Shown here in pieces: positions 7,616 to 12,563 of a DNA stretch of 20,472 bases. The notes beneath the pieces were generated by a model, which was given only the letters and a program-made list of their open reading frames with translations, made no database searches and had not been told where the DNA came from. Source of the DNA: a virus; the IMG/VR virus record IMGVR_UViG_3300025669_000235, positions 1 through 20,472 of that record. The stretch is one strand, 5' to 3'. Within the stretch, counting starts at the first letter, position 1, and every line of letters begins with the position of its first letter. Position numbers and translations under genes: made by a program.

Positions 7616-7888
7616 ATGAATGATCTCAAACAAGCCTCGAAAGAATTGAGGGACTTCCAAAACAACCAAGAGCAATTAAAAAGGTTGGGTGTTGAAATAA
7701 ATAGAATCGAGGGGAGGAAGCAAGAACTCAATAAGCAATTAAAGGCCCACGGATTCAAAACGCCCAGAGAGGCATCGGATTGGGAGAAAACAGCCGGGGA
7801 AGAGATTGGGGAATTATCCGGAAAGATAAAGGCTGGGAATAATGATGTTGAGGAACGGATAGAAGAGTTGAAAGGGATACTGGGATGA
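7616..7888 (+). CDS. coiled-coil protein, possible middle piece of the split Rad50
   Basis: This 90-aa, highly charged, helical protein has a heptad-like pattern (LKQASKELRDFQNNQEQLKR, then INRIEGRKQELNKQLKAHG) and a second coil, EEIGELSGKIKAGNNDVEER. It has no cysteine. ATG 7616 has GGGGGAAAG upstream, and its stop overlaps the next gene's start (ATGA). It lies directly before the Rad50 C-half, in the order in which the descending coil of Rad50 would be. It may therefore supply part of that coil as a separate chain, or be an independent partner. This is inference from position and composition; no family is recognised. Confidence 0.72.
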   Translation: MNDLKQASKELRDFQNNQEQLKRLGVEINRIEGRKQELNKQLKAHGFKTPREASDWEKTAGEEIGELSGKIKAGNNDVEERIEELKGILG

Positions 7889-8487
7889 GTAGAGAACAGG
7901 ACATAATGAATCTCCGGGCTTTCTTTGAGGCCAAAGTAGATCGGTATGCCGAGTTGGATGAAGAGATTGAGAACAAAAAGGATTTGATTGCTGATTATGA
8001 GAAGGCTATTGATTGTATCACCACGGTGCTATCAGTAACTCAGGAGGGGATAATTCATTACATAGAGGGGATAATGGAATTGGCTCTCCAATATGTTCAC
8101 GGGGAGCAGTATTCAGCTCGGTTAATATATGAGATGAAAAGGAATCAGCCAGAAGTTAGAATAATGATCCTTAAAGACAGCATAGAAATGTCTCCGAAGT
8201 TCTCCTGTGGCATAGGAGTTGTCGATGTGGCTTCTTTTGCCTTACGGCTGGCGCTATGGTCTATTATCGAGCCTCGTACAGCCCCAGTTATAGTAACAGA
8301 TGAGCCTTTTCGTCATATTTCGGGGGAAGATCAGGTTATCAAGGCCGGGATGATGGTTAAGAAGTTAGCCTCAGAGTTGGGTTTACAAATAATAATAGTG
8401 AGTGGTAAGAAAGGGTTGGTTGAGCATGCTGATAGAGTTTTCGGTGTTAGCATAGAAAAAGGAGTGAGCAGTGTTAAAATACTGTGA
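7885..8487 (+). CDS. Rad50/SbcC-like ATPase, C-terminal half (signature and Walker B)
   Basis: This 200-aa protein has the C-terminal half of a Rad50-like ATPase. After a short N-terminal coil (residues 1-55) come an ABC-signature-like segment CGIGVVDVASFALRLAL (108-124), Walker B APVIVTDEP (133-141) and FRHIS in the D-loop position. No Walker A is present. The signature is degenerate: instead of SGG(E/Q) it reads CGIGVVD, a form I associate with other phage ATPases. The switch region reads IIIVSG where Rad50 usually has a His (ITH). It must pair with the 4609-5571 chain to bind ATP. ATG 7885 overlaps the previous stop by 4 nt. The end overlaps the homing endonuclease start by 17 nt. Confidence 0.82.
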   Translation: MSREQDIMNLRAFFEAKVDRYAELDEEIENKKDLIADYEKAIDCITTVLSVTQEGIIHYIEGIMELALQYVHGEQYSARLIYEMKRNQPEVRIMILKDSIEMSPKFSCGIGVVDVASFALRLALWSIIEPRTAPVIVTDEPFRHISGEDQVIKAGMMVKKLASELGLQIIIVSGKKGLVEHADRVFGVSIEKGVSSVKIL

Positions 8488-9133
8488 GTGTGGTTGCGGG
8501 GAAAAGGTAAGGAGTCGATTTGTGTCTGGTCATAATCAACGAGGAGTATTGCCTTGGAACGCTGGTAAAAAGTTATCTATATCTCATAGGATTAATATTG
8601 GTGAAGGAGGGAAAGGGGTATTTCATAATATATCAGATGTAGGGAGAGCAAAACTCAGGGAATGTGGTCGTAAAACAAGTCAGAGAGTAAGGGTTGAGCT
8701 GTCTCCTTTAAAGGGTAGAAAACTATCAGCAGAGCATAAAAGGAAAGTTAGTGAAGGAGTAAGAAAAGCTTATTTGGAAGGGAAGTATAAACCAAAAACT
8801 AATAATTCTAAATGGTACAGTAATACTTCTATTGAAAAAATTATGGAAAATGAGTTAAAAATAATTGGTTTAAATTATAAGAAACAACATCATATTATTG
8901 GTATTGGTTATGTTGATTTCTTTCTTCCTGATTTTAATATTATAATCGAATGTGATGGGGATTATTGGCACAATTTACCCGGTGCCCAAGAGAAAGATGT
9001 TAATAGGGATTTTGGATCCACCTTTTTACATAAGTATAAAACTATTCGATTTTGGGAGCATGAAATTAACGATGATACGGAAGGATGTATAAAGCGATTG
9101 AGGGAAGAAATAAAGATGCTTGATAGTCAATAA
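8471..9133 (+). CDS. free-standing homing-type endonuclease: Cys cluster + NUMOD3 repeats + Vsr/DUF559-like nuclease
   Basis: This 220-aa protein has a typical homing-endonuclease layout. The N-terminal Cys cluster CECGCGEKV (residues 5-13) is followed by RFVSGHNQRG. Two NUMOD3-type DNA-binding motifs follow, KLSISHRINIGEG (34-46) and KLSAEHKRKVSEGVRKAY (84-101). The C-terminal nuclease is of the Vsr/DUF559 fold: IGYVDFFLPDFNIIIECDGDYWH, with Asp149, Glu160 and Asp162 as likely metal ligands. It starts at GTG 8471 with AAAGGAGTG upstream. It overlaps the Rad50 C-half by 17 nt, and its TAA lies inside promoter repeat copy 1. The sequence is AT-rich. Such genes usually spread by cutting cognate alleles nearby; no intron is visible around it. 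Confidence 0.82.
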   Translation: MLKYCECGCGEKVRSRFVSGHNQRGVLPWNAGKKLSISHRINIGEGGKGVFHNISDVGRAKLRECGRKTSQRVRVELSPLKGRKLSAEHKRKVSEGVRKAYLEGKYKPKTNNSKWYSNTSIEKIMENELKIIGLNYKKQHHIIGIGYVDFFLPDFNIIIECDGDYWHNLPGAQEKDVNRDFGSTFLHKYKTIRFWEHEINDDTEGCIKRLREEIKMLDSQ

Positions 9134-9149
9134 ATGCTATAATTAAATA
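9117..9149 (+). promoter_or_regulatory. repeated extended -10 promoter, copy 1
   Basis: TGCTTGATAGTC is followed by AATAAATGCTATAAT and TTAAATA. TATAAT at 9138-9143 is preceded by TG at 9135-9136, giving an extended -10 (TGnTATAAT). No good -35 lies 16-18 nt upstream. The whole 33-nt block recurs at 11348 with one change, and more loosely at 9688. It overlaps the stop of the endonuclease gene. The conserved TGCTTGA block upstream may be an activator site. Confidence 0.7.
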
Positions 9150-9152
9150 GAA

Positions 9153-9225
9153 GGGTGACGGGATTGAGCTTCGGTATCAGAAAGTTATAATTCGGCTCCG
9201 GTGAATACATCGAATCCTGTCACTC
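9153..9225 (+). promoter_or_regulatory. structured leader RNA 1 (long-range 13-bp stem)
   Basis: Starting about 10 nt after the -10 of promoter copy 1, GGGTGACGGGATT (9153-9165) can pair with AATCCTGTCACTC (9213-9225). All 13 positions pair, two of them as G-U, enclosing 47 nt. Inside, GAGC (9166-9169) can pair with GCTC (9195-9198). The ribosome site of the 35-aa gene starts 6 nt after the stem. The 73-nt size suggests a tRNA, but the T-arm and anticodon arm do not fold. It is either a 5' leader that controls the following gene or a stable processed small RNA. Confidence 0.45.
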
Positions 9226-9245
9226 GTAATAAAGGAGATTATATC

Positions 9246-9353
9246 ATGAAGGATTTTATGGAAGGTATTACACAGGGGTGTACTGTAAGTTCAACTTTAC
9301 TTCTTTTGATTATAGTAGCACAACTAATTAAAATCATTACTTTGCTGCAATAA
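9246..9353 (+). CDS. 35-aa single-span membrane peptide
   Basis: ATG 9246 is preceded by AAAGGAG (8 nt spacer) and opens a 35-residue frame ending at TAA 9351. About 10 polar residues (MKDFMEGITQ) are followed by a long hydrophobic stretch, STLLLLIIVAQLIKIITLL, enough for one membrane span. It is the first gene behind promoter copy 1 and its structured leader, and it precedes a lipoprotein gene. Such pairs of tiny membrane and lipoproteins in phages are often exclusion or lysis-related, but nothing here proves that. The good ribosome site and clean context argue against a chance ORF. Confidence 0.55.
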   Translation: MKDFMEGITQGCTVSSTLLLLIIVAQLIKIITLLQ

Positions 9354-9384
9354 TACACTTTCGTAATGTAGAGGAGGTTTTATC

Positions 9385-9711
9385 ATGAAAGCAAAGGAAT
9401 TAGAAGATGGTTTGGGTTTATTTATTGTGGTATTCCTATTTTTTGGGATATTATGGCTGATATCTTGTTCGGGAGAAAGATCAATGCCAAGCTCCCCGGA
9501 CTCGGAACCAACTGTGACAGAAATCCTTGAGATCAGGGAGGGTTATGGTTTGGATAGTTTGCTTGTATCTATAAATGGGGTGGAGCATTGGGAAGAGATT
9601 TATGGTCCAATTCCCCCGGATGGTTATGTGCCTACTTTTCCATCTTTAACTTATGAAGAACAAAAAAAGAAATATGAGGAGGAACACCTTCATAGTCAAG
9701 AAATGCTATAA
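9385..9711 (+). CDS. putative phage lipoprotein, 108 aa
   Basis: This 108-aa protein starts at ATG 9385 with GAGGAGG upstream (9 nt spacer). The N-terminus has a charged start, a hydrophobic core (residues 10-27) and a lipobox LISC with Cys28, so signal peptidase II processing and lipid anchoring are likely. The mature part is acidic and Pro/Ser-rich (MPSSPDSEPT), then short helical segments and a charged end, KKKYEEEHLH. The last codons encode promoter repeat copy 2, so the coding sequence and promoter are read from the same bases. Phage lipoproteins commonly block superinfection at the cell surface. That role is only a suggestion here; no family is recognised. Confidence 0.7.
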   Translation: MKAKELEDGLGLFIVVFLFFGILWLISCSGERSMPSSPDSEPTVTEILEIREGYGLDSLLVSINGVEHWEEIYGPIPPDGYVPTFPSLTYEEQKKKYEEEHLHSQEML

Positions 9712-9720
9712 TTAAATAGA
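9688..9720 (+). promoter_or_regulatory. repeated extended -10 promoter, copy 2
   Basis: CTTCATAGTCAAGAAATGC precedes TATAAT at 9707-9712, with TG two bases upstream of C (TGCTATAAT), then TAAATAGAAGGGTG. From the AAATG onward it matches copy 1 for more than 20 nt, including the first bases of the leader. The upstream block differs (CTTCATAG versus CTTGATAG). The lipoprotein stop codon TAA (9709-9711) is inside the -10. Confidence 0.65.
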
Positions 9721-9721
9721 A

Positions 9722-9789
9722 GGGTGTCGCGAATCGCGTCTCATTTAGGGAGGCCCACGGGAATTGTGCCTGAACCGGATTCCGCACCC
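9722..9789 (+). promoter_or_regulatory. structured leader RNA 2 (long-range 12-bp stem, alternative local hairpin)
   Basis: GGGTGTCGCGAATC (9722-9735) can pair with GATTCCGCACCC (9778-9789): 12 pairs with bulged C at 9728 and 9730. The same bases also fit a local hairpin CGCG-AAT-CGCG (9728-9738), so the two folds exclude each other. The architecture matches leader 1 (same GGGTG start, same distance from the -10, similar length, CACYC end) although the interior differs. What follows is not an obvious gene start, so this could be a small RNA in its own right. Confidence 0.42.
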
Positions 9790-9978
9790 TTAATAAAAAT
9801 ACATTAAGTAAGATGGGAGGTGGACATGTAAGCCTTGGTTAAAACCGAGGATCAGGAGTGAAGGGGGGTAGAGGAACCGAGTATGCTTGAATAAATTATA
9901 GTATACATTGTGAAGTTGTTAAGTTTAATTCTATCTTGTTAGAACTGTTTGGGTCTTTTTTTGAAGGAAGTCAACCTG
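9790..9978 (+). other. non-coding stretch with SD plus start-stop codon and a hairpin
   Basis: No gene is supported here. A strong ribosome site (GGGAGGTGG, 9815-9823) is followed by ATG immediately followed by TAA (9826-9831), a start-stop element. A hairpin follows, CCTTGGTT (9833-9840) with AACCGAGG (9843-9850). AACCGAG recurs at 9875-9881. An AT-rich segment around 9883-9907 (TGCTTGAATAAATTATAG) resembles a shortened version of the promoter repeat. Position 9979 is the most plausible start of the next reading frame. Confidence 0.4.
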
Positions 9979-10230
9979 TTGGATAATTCGAGTTTCAGCC
10001 CCTCTCCTGATTTACTTAGTACGTTTGAAATTGCTTTTAAATTGATGCTTGATCCAATTATAGTCTCCCTTGCTTTATTTATTTTTATTTGGGCTGTAAT
10101 TGGATGTTTTTATATATGGGTATTTGAAAGGAGAAATATATGTCGATTCCTAAAGAATTTAAAGAGATACTTGATGAGGGATTACTCACGGCAAAGCTTC
10201 AAATTAATATTGCTAAGATTTTTGAATTGA
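9979..10230 (+). CDS. possible small membrane protein, TTG start
   Basis: A frame of 83 residues from TTG 9979 has GAAGGAAG 8-9 nt upstream. The same frame is open from TTG 9949, but no ribosome site precedes that. The protein has one long hydrophobic span, DPIIVSLALFIFIWAVIGCF, followed by a basic tail (VFERRNICRFLKNLKRYL). The last 91 nt overlap the next, better supported gene in another frame, which makes the basic tail doubtful. The true product may be real but weakly expressed, or the frame may be fortuitous. No family is recognised. Confidence 0.38.
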   Translation: MDNSSFSPSPDLLSTFEIAFKLMLDPIIVSLALFIFIWAVIGCFYIWVFERRNICRFLKNLKRYLMRDYSRQSFKLILLRFLN

Positions 10231-10400
10231 TTACAGGAGAATTACGGGGGGGAGGGTATCATCACCCAATCACTTGTAGCGAGGGTGGTTGCCCTAAGTG
10301 TTCAACGTTAATGGTAAGTGATTATCATGTATTACCTCCTGAAGTTAAAGATATAATAAGGTTAATGGGTTGGGGAGTTATGAAGGGGATGGAGGCCTAA
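10140..10400 (+). CDS. unknown 86-aa protein with a Cys cluster
   Basis: This 86-aa protein starts at ATG 10140 with AAAGGAG upstream (6 nt spacer). The N-terminal half is an amphipathic helix (EFKEILDEGLLTAKLQINIA). The middle holds TCSEGGCPKC (Cys46, Cys51, Cys54), with His41/His42 just before, a possible zinc site. The C-terminus is LPPEVKDIIRLMGWGVM. It overlaps the next gene by TAATG, so the pair is translationally coupled. No family is recognised. Confidence 0.65.
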   Translation: MSIPKEFKEILDEGLLTAKLQINIAKIFELITGELRGGGYHHPITCSEGGCPKCSTLMVSDYHVLPPEVKDIIRLMGWGVMKGMEA

Positions 10401-10783
10401 TGCCTTTTGATCATGATGGGATATGGAAGAAAATTCGGGAGGTATATACCAAGCCCCGTGACGCAGTACGAATTAAGGAAATGGAAGAGCTTTGCCGGGA
10501 TGTAGATTATTTAATATCGGAGATACAGCACGTAGAGAAGAGGATGGGTGTTACCGCACTTATCCCGGTGATGTTGAGGGATTTATGTATACAGCTGAGA
10601 TATTATGAGGAGAGACGGCATTACAAATCTGACTTGGAATTTTATGATAAGTTAGCAGAAGAGTTCAAGATGGATCCAGTACGTGTTAGAAAGATAGTAT
10701 ATGACACTCAGGTATTAGATACATGGTGGTTAACAGAAGAGGAGGGAGGCCATGAGCCCCAACCAGACGAAGAGGAAGAATGA
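10400..10783 (+). CDS. unknown acidic helical protein, 127 aa
   Basis: ATG 10400 overlaps the previous stop (TAATG), with GGAGG 4-5 nt upstream. A version beginning 10 codons earlier (10370) lies within the previous gene. The 127-aa product is mostly helical: EMEELCRDVDYLISEIQHVEK, then LRYYEERRHYKSDLEFYDKL, then a helix-turn-helix-like stretch LAEEFKMDPVRVRKIVYD. It ends in a very acidic tail (QPDEEEE). The HTH-like stretch could bind DNA, but that is weak. The end overlaps the next start (ATGA). Confidence 0.7.
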   Translation: MPFDHDGIWKKIREVYTKPRDAVRIKEMEELCRDVDYLISEIQHVEKRMGVTALIPVMLRDLCIQLRYYEERRHYKSDLEFYDKLAEEFKMDPVRVRKIVYDTQVLDTWWLTEEEGGHEPQPDEEEE

Positions 10784-11025
10784 TGTTTGATGAGTGGTAT
10801 CCAGATTATGTACGGCATATGAAGACAATAATGAGTGATAGTGATTTTGCTTATAATTTTGGTAATGTAATATTTGATGTTGCAGAAAAGAATACTCAAT
10901 CAAACGAACTAATTCAAGATTTTAGAGGGAGAAGGGCGCAAAGTGCTCCCCAGGTTTCATATATTGATAACGAGGAAAGAAAACATATAACCCATGTAAG
11001 AAAAGGGGATGGGGTTTTAATATGA
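10780..11025 (+). CDS. unknown 81-aa protein
   Basis: This 81-aa protein starts at ATG 10780 (a second ATG follows at 10783) behind GAGGAAG, overlapping the previous stop by 4 nt. It is hydrophilic with aromatic patches (MMFDEWYPDYVRHMK, SDFAYNFGNVIFDV) and a basic middle, DFRGRRAQSAPQ. No signal peptide, membrane span or known motif is visible. It is coupled to the next gene by an ATGA overlap. Coding is supported by tight packing and good ribosome sites rather than by family. Confidence 0.62.
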   Translation: MMFDEWYPDYVRHMKTIMSDSDFAYNFGNVIFDVAEKNTQSNELIQDFRGRRAQSAPQVSYIDNEERKHITHVRKGDGVLI

Positions 11026-11228
11026 ATAAGTATATGTGTAGGAGATGGGTCAAAAGCTTTGAGATGGAAATAACAGCTGATAATGAGGAGGAGGCAATCA
11101 TTGCTTTTGAGGCAGAGGAGAAAGCACAGGAGATGCCTCAGTCACAGGGAAGTCATGTATCAGTCGATAGGATAACGAGAGCAGAAGAAAGTCTGTCAGA
11201 CGAGCAATACAAAGGGGAAGGGGATTAA
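11022..11228 (+). CDS. unknown small acidic protein, 68 aa
   Basis: This 68-aa protein starts at ATG 11022, overlapping the previous stop (ATGA), with AAGGGGATGGGG upstream. The N-terminus MNKYMCRRWVKSFEMEITADNEEEAIIAFEAEEKA has the pattern of small phage domains with a strand followed by an acidic helix. The second half is hydrophilic and acidic, ending KGEGD. After its TAA the same frame stays open for 41 codons (see the next entry), so the stop may be recent or may be read through. No function is assigned. Confidence 0.62.
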   Translation: MNKYMCRRWVKSFEMEITADNEEEAIIAFEAEEKAQEMPQSQGSHVSVDRITRAEESLSDEQYKGEGD

Positions 11229-11354
11229 CATGAAGAAAATGAGCAAGAAAGGGAGATAACGAGGCAGCAAGAAGAGATAGAAATTAAAGATGAGCAAATA
11301 AAAGAAATGGCTGAAATAATAGTAAAGTTAAAAGCTGAAGCATTAACTGCTTGA
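11229..11354 (+). pseudogene. broken small coiled-coil ORF (likely frameshifted)
   Basis: After the TAA at 11226-11228 the same frame encodes 41 sense codons rich in Glu, Gln and Lys (segments EREITRQQEEIEIKDEQ and EMAEIIVKLKAEALTA), ending at TGA 11352, but it has no usable start. A good start, ATG 11230 with AAGGGGAAGGGG upstream, lies one base out of frame and stops after 9 codons at GGGAGATAA. A one-base gain near 11250 would join them into a ~42-aa protein (MKKMSKK...EITRQQEE). This pattern suggests a frameshift mutation, a sequencing indel, or -1 ribosomal frameshifting. The stop lies inside promoter copy 3. Confidence 0.4.
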
Positions 11355-11380
11355 TAGTCAATAAATGTTATAATTAAATA
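11348..11380 (+). promoter_or_regulatory. repeated extended -10 promoter, copy 3
   Basis: TGCTTGATAGTCAATAAATG is followed by TTATAATTAAATA. TATAAT is at 11369-11374, preceded by TGT (extended -10). It is identical to copy 1 over 33 nt except one C-to-T change. It drives a short leader (11381-11429) carrying a small hairpin CCTTT-TATCG-AAAGG directly before the ribosome site of the 173-aa gene. The large stem of the other two leaders is absent. Confidence 0.7.
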
Positions 11381-11429
11381 AGGGAGCAATTAAACCAAAA
11401 CAAATTCCTTTTATCGAAAGGGGAGAAAG

Positions 11430-11951
11430 ATGGAAAGCAAAAACTGGAAAGAAGTGGCGATGGAGTGCATGGCTGGTTTAGTCGTCATGGAAAAGAAATA
11501 TGATATAATTCAAAAGAGATTAAAGATAACATTAGCGAAGGCACGGACAAGATGTACCCGTATTAGGACGTTGGAAAGGAGATTAAACAATGAGCACCAT
11601 GAGGCGGATCATTTGCTTCACGTCCGTCAGCTTCAAGGGAAAATAGCATCTCTGACTTCCAAGTGTGATAGTAAAATTAGGATTGTTGAAGAATTAAAAA
11701 TAGCATTGTCTCGAAAGACAACAGATACCAAGGTCAAAGAATTCATGGAACGCATTAAGGATTACCGATGCCGAGAGAAAAGACATTTGGATGAGATAAC
11801 TAACTTGAAGAACGGGTTGATGGATTCCATAAGTAATACTCGGACTGGCTGCATCGGAGAAACAAGAAAACCTTCGGATATGAAAGTAGAGGATATACCC
11901 TCATCCCGCAAGATTCATGTAGGACACGGGGAGGAAACAAAAGAAAAGTAA
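11430..11951 (+). CDS. coiled-coil protein of unknown function, 173 aa
   Basis: This 173-aa, strongly helical, basic protein starts at ATG 11430 with AAGGGGAG upstream (5 nt spacer). Heptad-like segments run from about residue 20 to 130 (KKYDIIQKRLKITLAKARTR, IRTLERRLNNEHHEADHLL, IRIVEELKIALSRK), and the tail is hydrophilic and probably disordered (KIHVGHGEETKEK). It is the only gene between promoter copy 3 and the intrinsic terminator, so it forms a unit of its own. It could be a regulator or scaffold-like protein. I recognise no family. Confidence 0.72.
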   Translation: MESKNWKEVAMECMAGLVVMEKKYDIIQKRLKITLAKARTRCTRIRTLERRLNNEHHEADHLLHVRQLQGKIASLTSKCDSKIRIVEELKIALSRKTTDTKVKEFMERIKDYRCREKRHLDEITNLKNGLMDSISNTRTGCIGETRKPSDMKVEDIPSSRKIHVGHGEETKEK

Positions 11952-11984
11952 AATAAATAAAGAAGCATATAGACATGAAAATCA

Positions 11985-12019
11985 GGGGTTAGGCAACATA
12001 AACTAACCCTTATTTTATT
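11985..12019 (+). terminator. Rho-independent terminator
   Basis: GGGTTAG (11986-11992) and CTAACCC (12003-12009) form a perfect 7-bp stem, extendable by a G-U pair, with a 10-nt loop. TTATTTTATT follows. It ends the accessory block just before the packaging operon. Confidence 0.8.
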
Positions 12020-12095
12020 GATAGCCGTAGAAAGGCTATAGCTATATAATATAGTATATATTATGTTATATGTATGAAAGGGAGGAAGAGGAAAG
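12020..12095 (+). promoter_or_regulatory. AT-rich candidate promoter region for the packaging/head operon
   Basis: After the terminator, ATAGCC (12021-12026) can pair with GGCTAT (12034-12039). A very AT-rich run follows with several -10-like hexamers, the best being TATAAT at 12045-12050. A TTGATA at 12018 is too far away (21 nt) to be its -35, so late expression may need a phage activator. The ribosome site of the small terminase gene (GGGAGGAAGAGG) follows. The promoter is inferred from position and composition. Confidence 0.4.
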
Positions 12096-12563
12096 ATGGT
12101 ACGAAGAAAACTGAACATGGGCGAAAGAAGGAAACTCAGAAACTTACTCCGGGTGGATAATGCTGGACAGATAGAGGGAGTAAAGGACGGTTGGGCTGAT
12201 ATAAATTCTATCTTTAAGAGGAAGCATGTCCAACGTATTTTTAAGGAGGAGTTAATTAAGCAAGGATTCACTGAGGCAACGCTGGCGAAAAACTTCATTG
12301 CTTTGACTAAGGCTCAGAAGGTAGTAACGTGTAATCATATGGGTGTAATTACCTATTCTAAGAAGTTGGATGATAACCCTATTATAATGGAAGCCAATAA
12401 GAACTTAGCAAGACTAATGGAAGCAGAACCAGATAAGAATATAAATATGGATCATTCGGGTGCGGTTGGTAGTTATGATGCTCTGGAGATATTAGATGAC
12501 GCTGAACTTACAAACATTATCCTTGAATGCGAAGAAAATCCTGAAGAGCAGGATAATAGCTGA
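12096..12563 (+). CDS. putative terminase small subunit
   Basis: This 155-aa protein is encoded directly upstream of, and overlapping, the large terminase gene, the usual place of the small terminase that recognises phage DNA for packaging. It starts at ATG 12096 behind GGGAGGAAGAGG. The N-terminus is basic (MVRRKLNMGERRKLRN), followed by DGWADINSIFKRKHVQRIFKEELIKQGFTEATLAKNF-type helices compatible with a DNA-binding domain and a central helix. The C-terminus is very acidic (ILECEENPEEQDNS). The call is by synteny and general shape; no diagnostic motif is visible. It is the first gene after the terminator and so opens the late operon. Confidence 0.6.
   Translation: MVRRKLNMGERRKLRNLLRVDNAGQIEGVKDGWADINSIFKRKHVQRIFKEELIKQGFTEATLAKNFIALTKAQKVVTCNHMGVITYSKKLDDNPIIMEANKNLARLMEAEPDKNINMDHSGAVGSYDALEILDDAELTNIILECEENPEEQDNS

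Noticed and set aside
9153-9225. A 73-nt element with a 7-bp acceptor-like stem, a D-arm-like GATTGAGCTTCGGTATC and a U-turn-like loop suggested a tRNA.
   Set aside because: The T-arm does not pair, there is no TTCRANY loop, the anticodon stem has mismatches, and the 5' and 3' ends pair for 13 bp, which excludes a cloverleaf.
9949-9978. TTG 9949 as the start of the small membrane protein.
   Set aside because: No Shine-Dalgarno sequence precedes it, while GAAGGAAG precedes TTG 9979 in the same frame.
12020-12085. A classical -35/-10 promoter using TTGATA (12018) and TATAAT (12045).
   Set aside because: The spacer is 21 nt, too long for a normal sigma-70 promoter, so only a general candidate region is reported.
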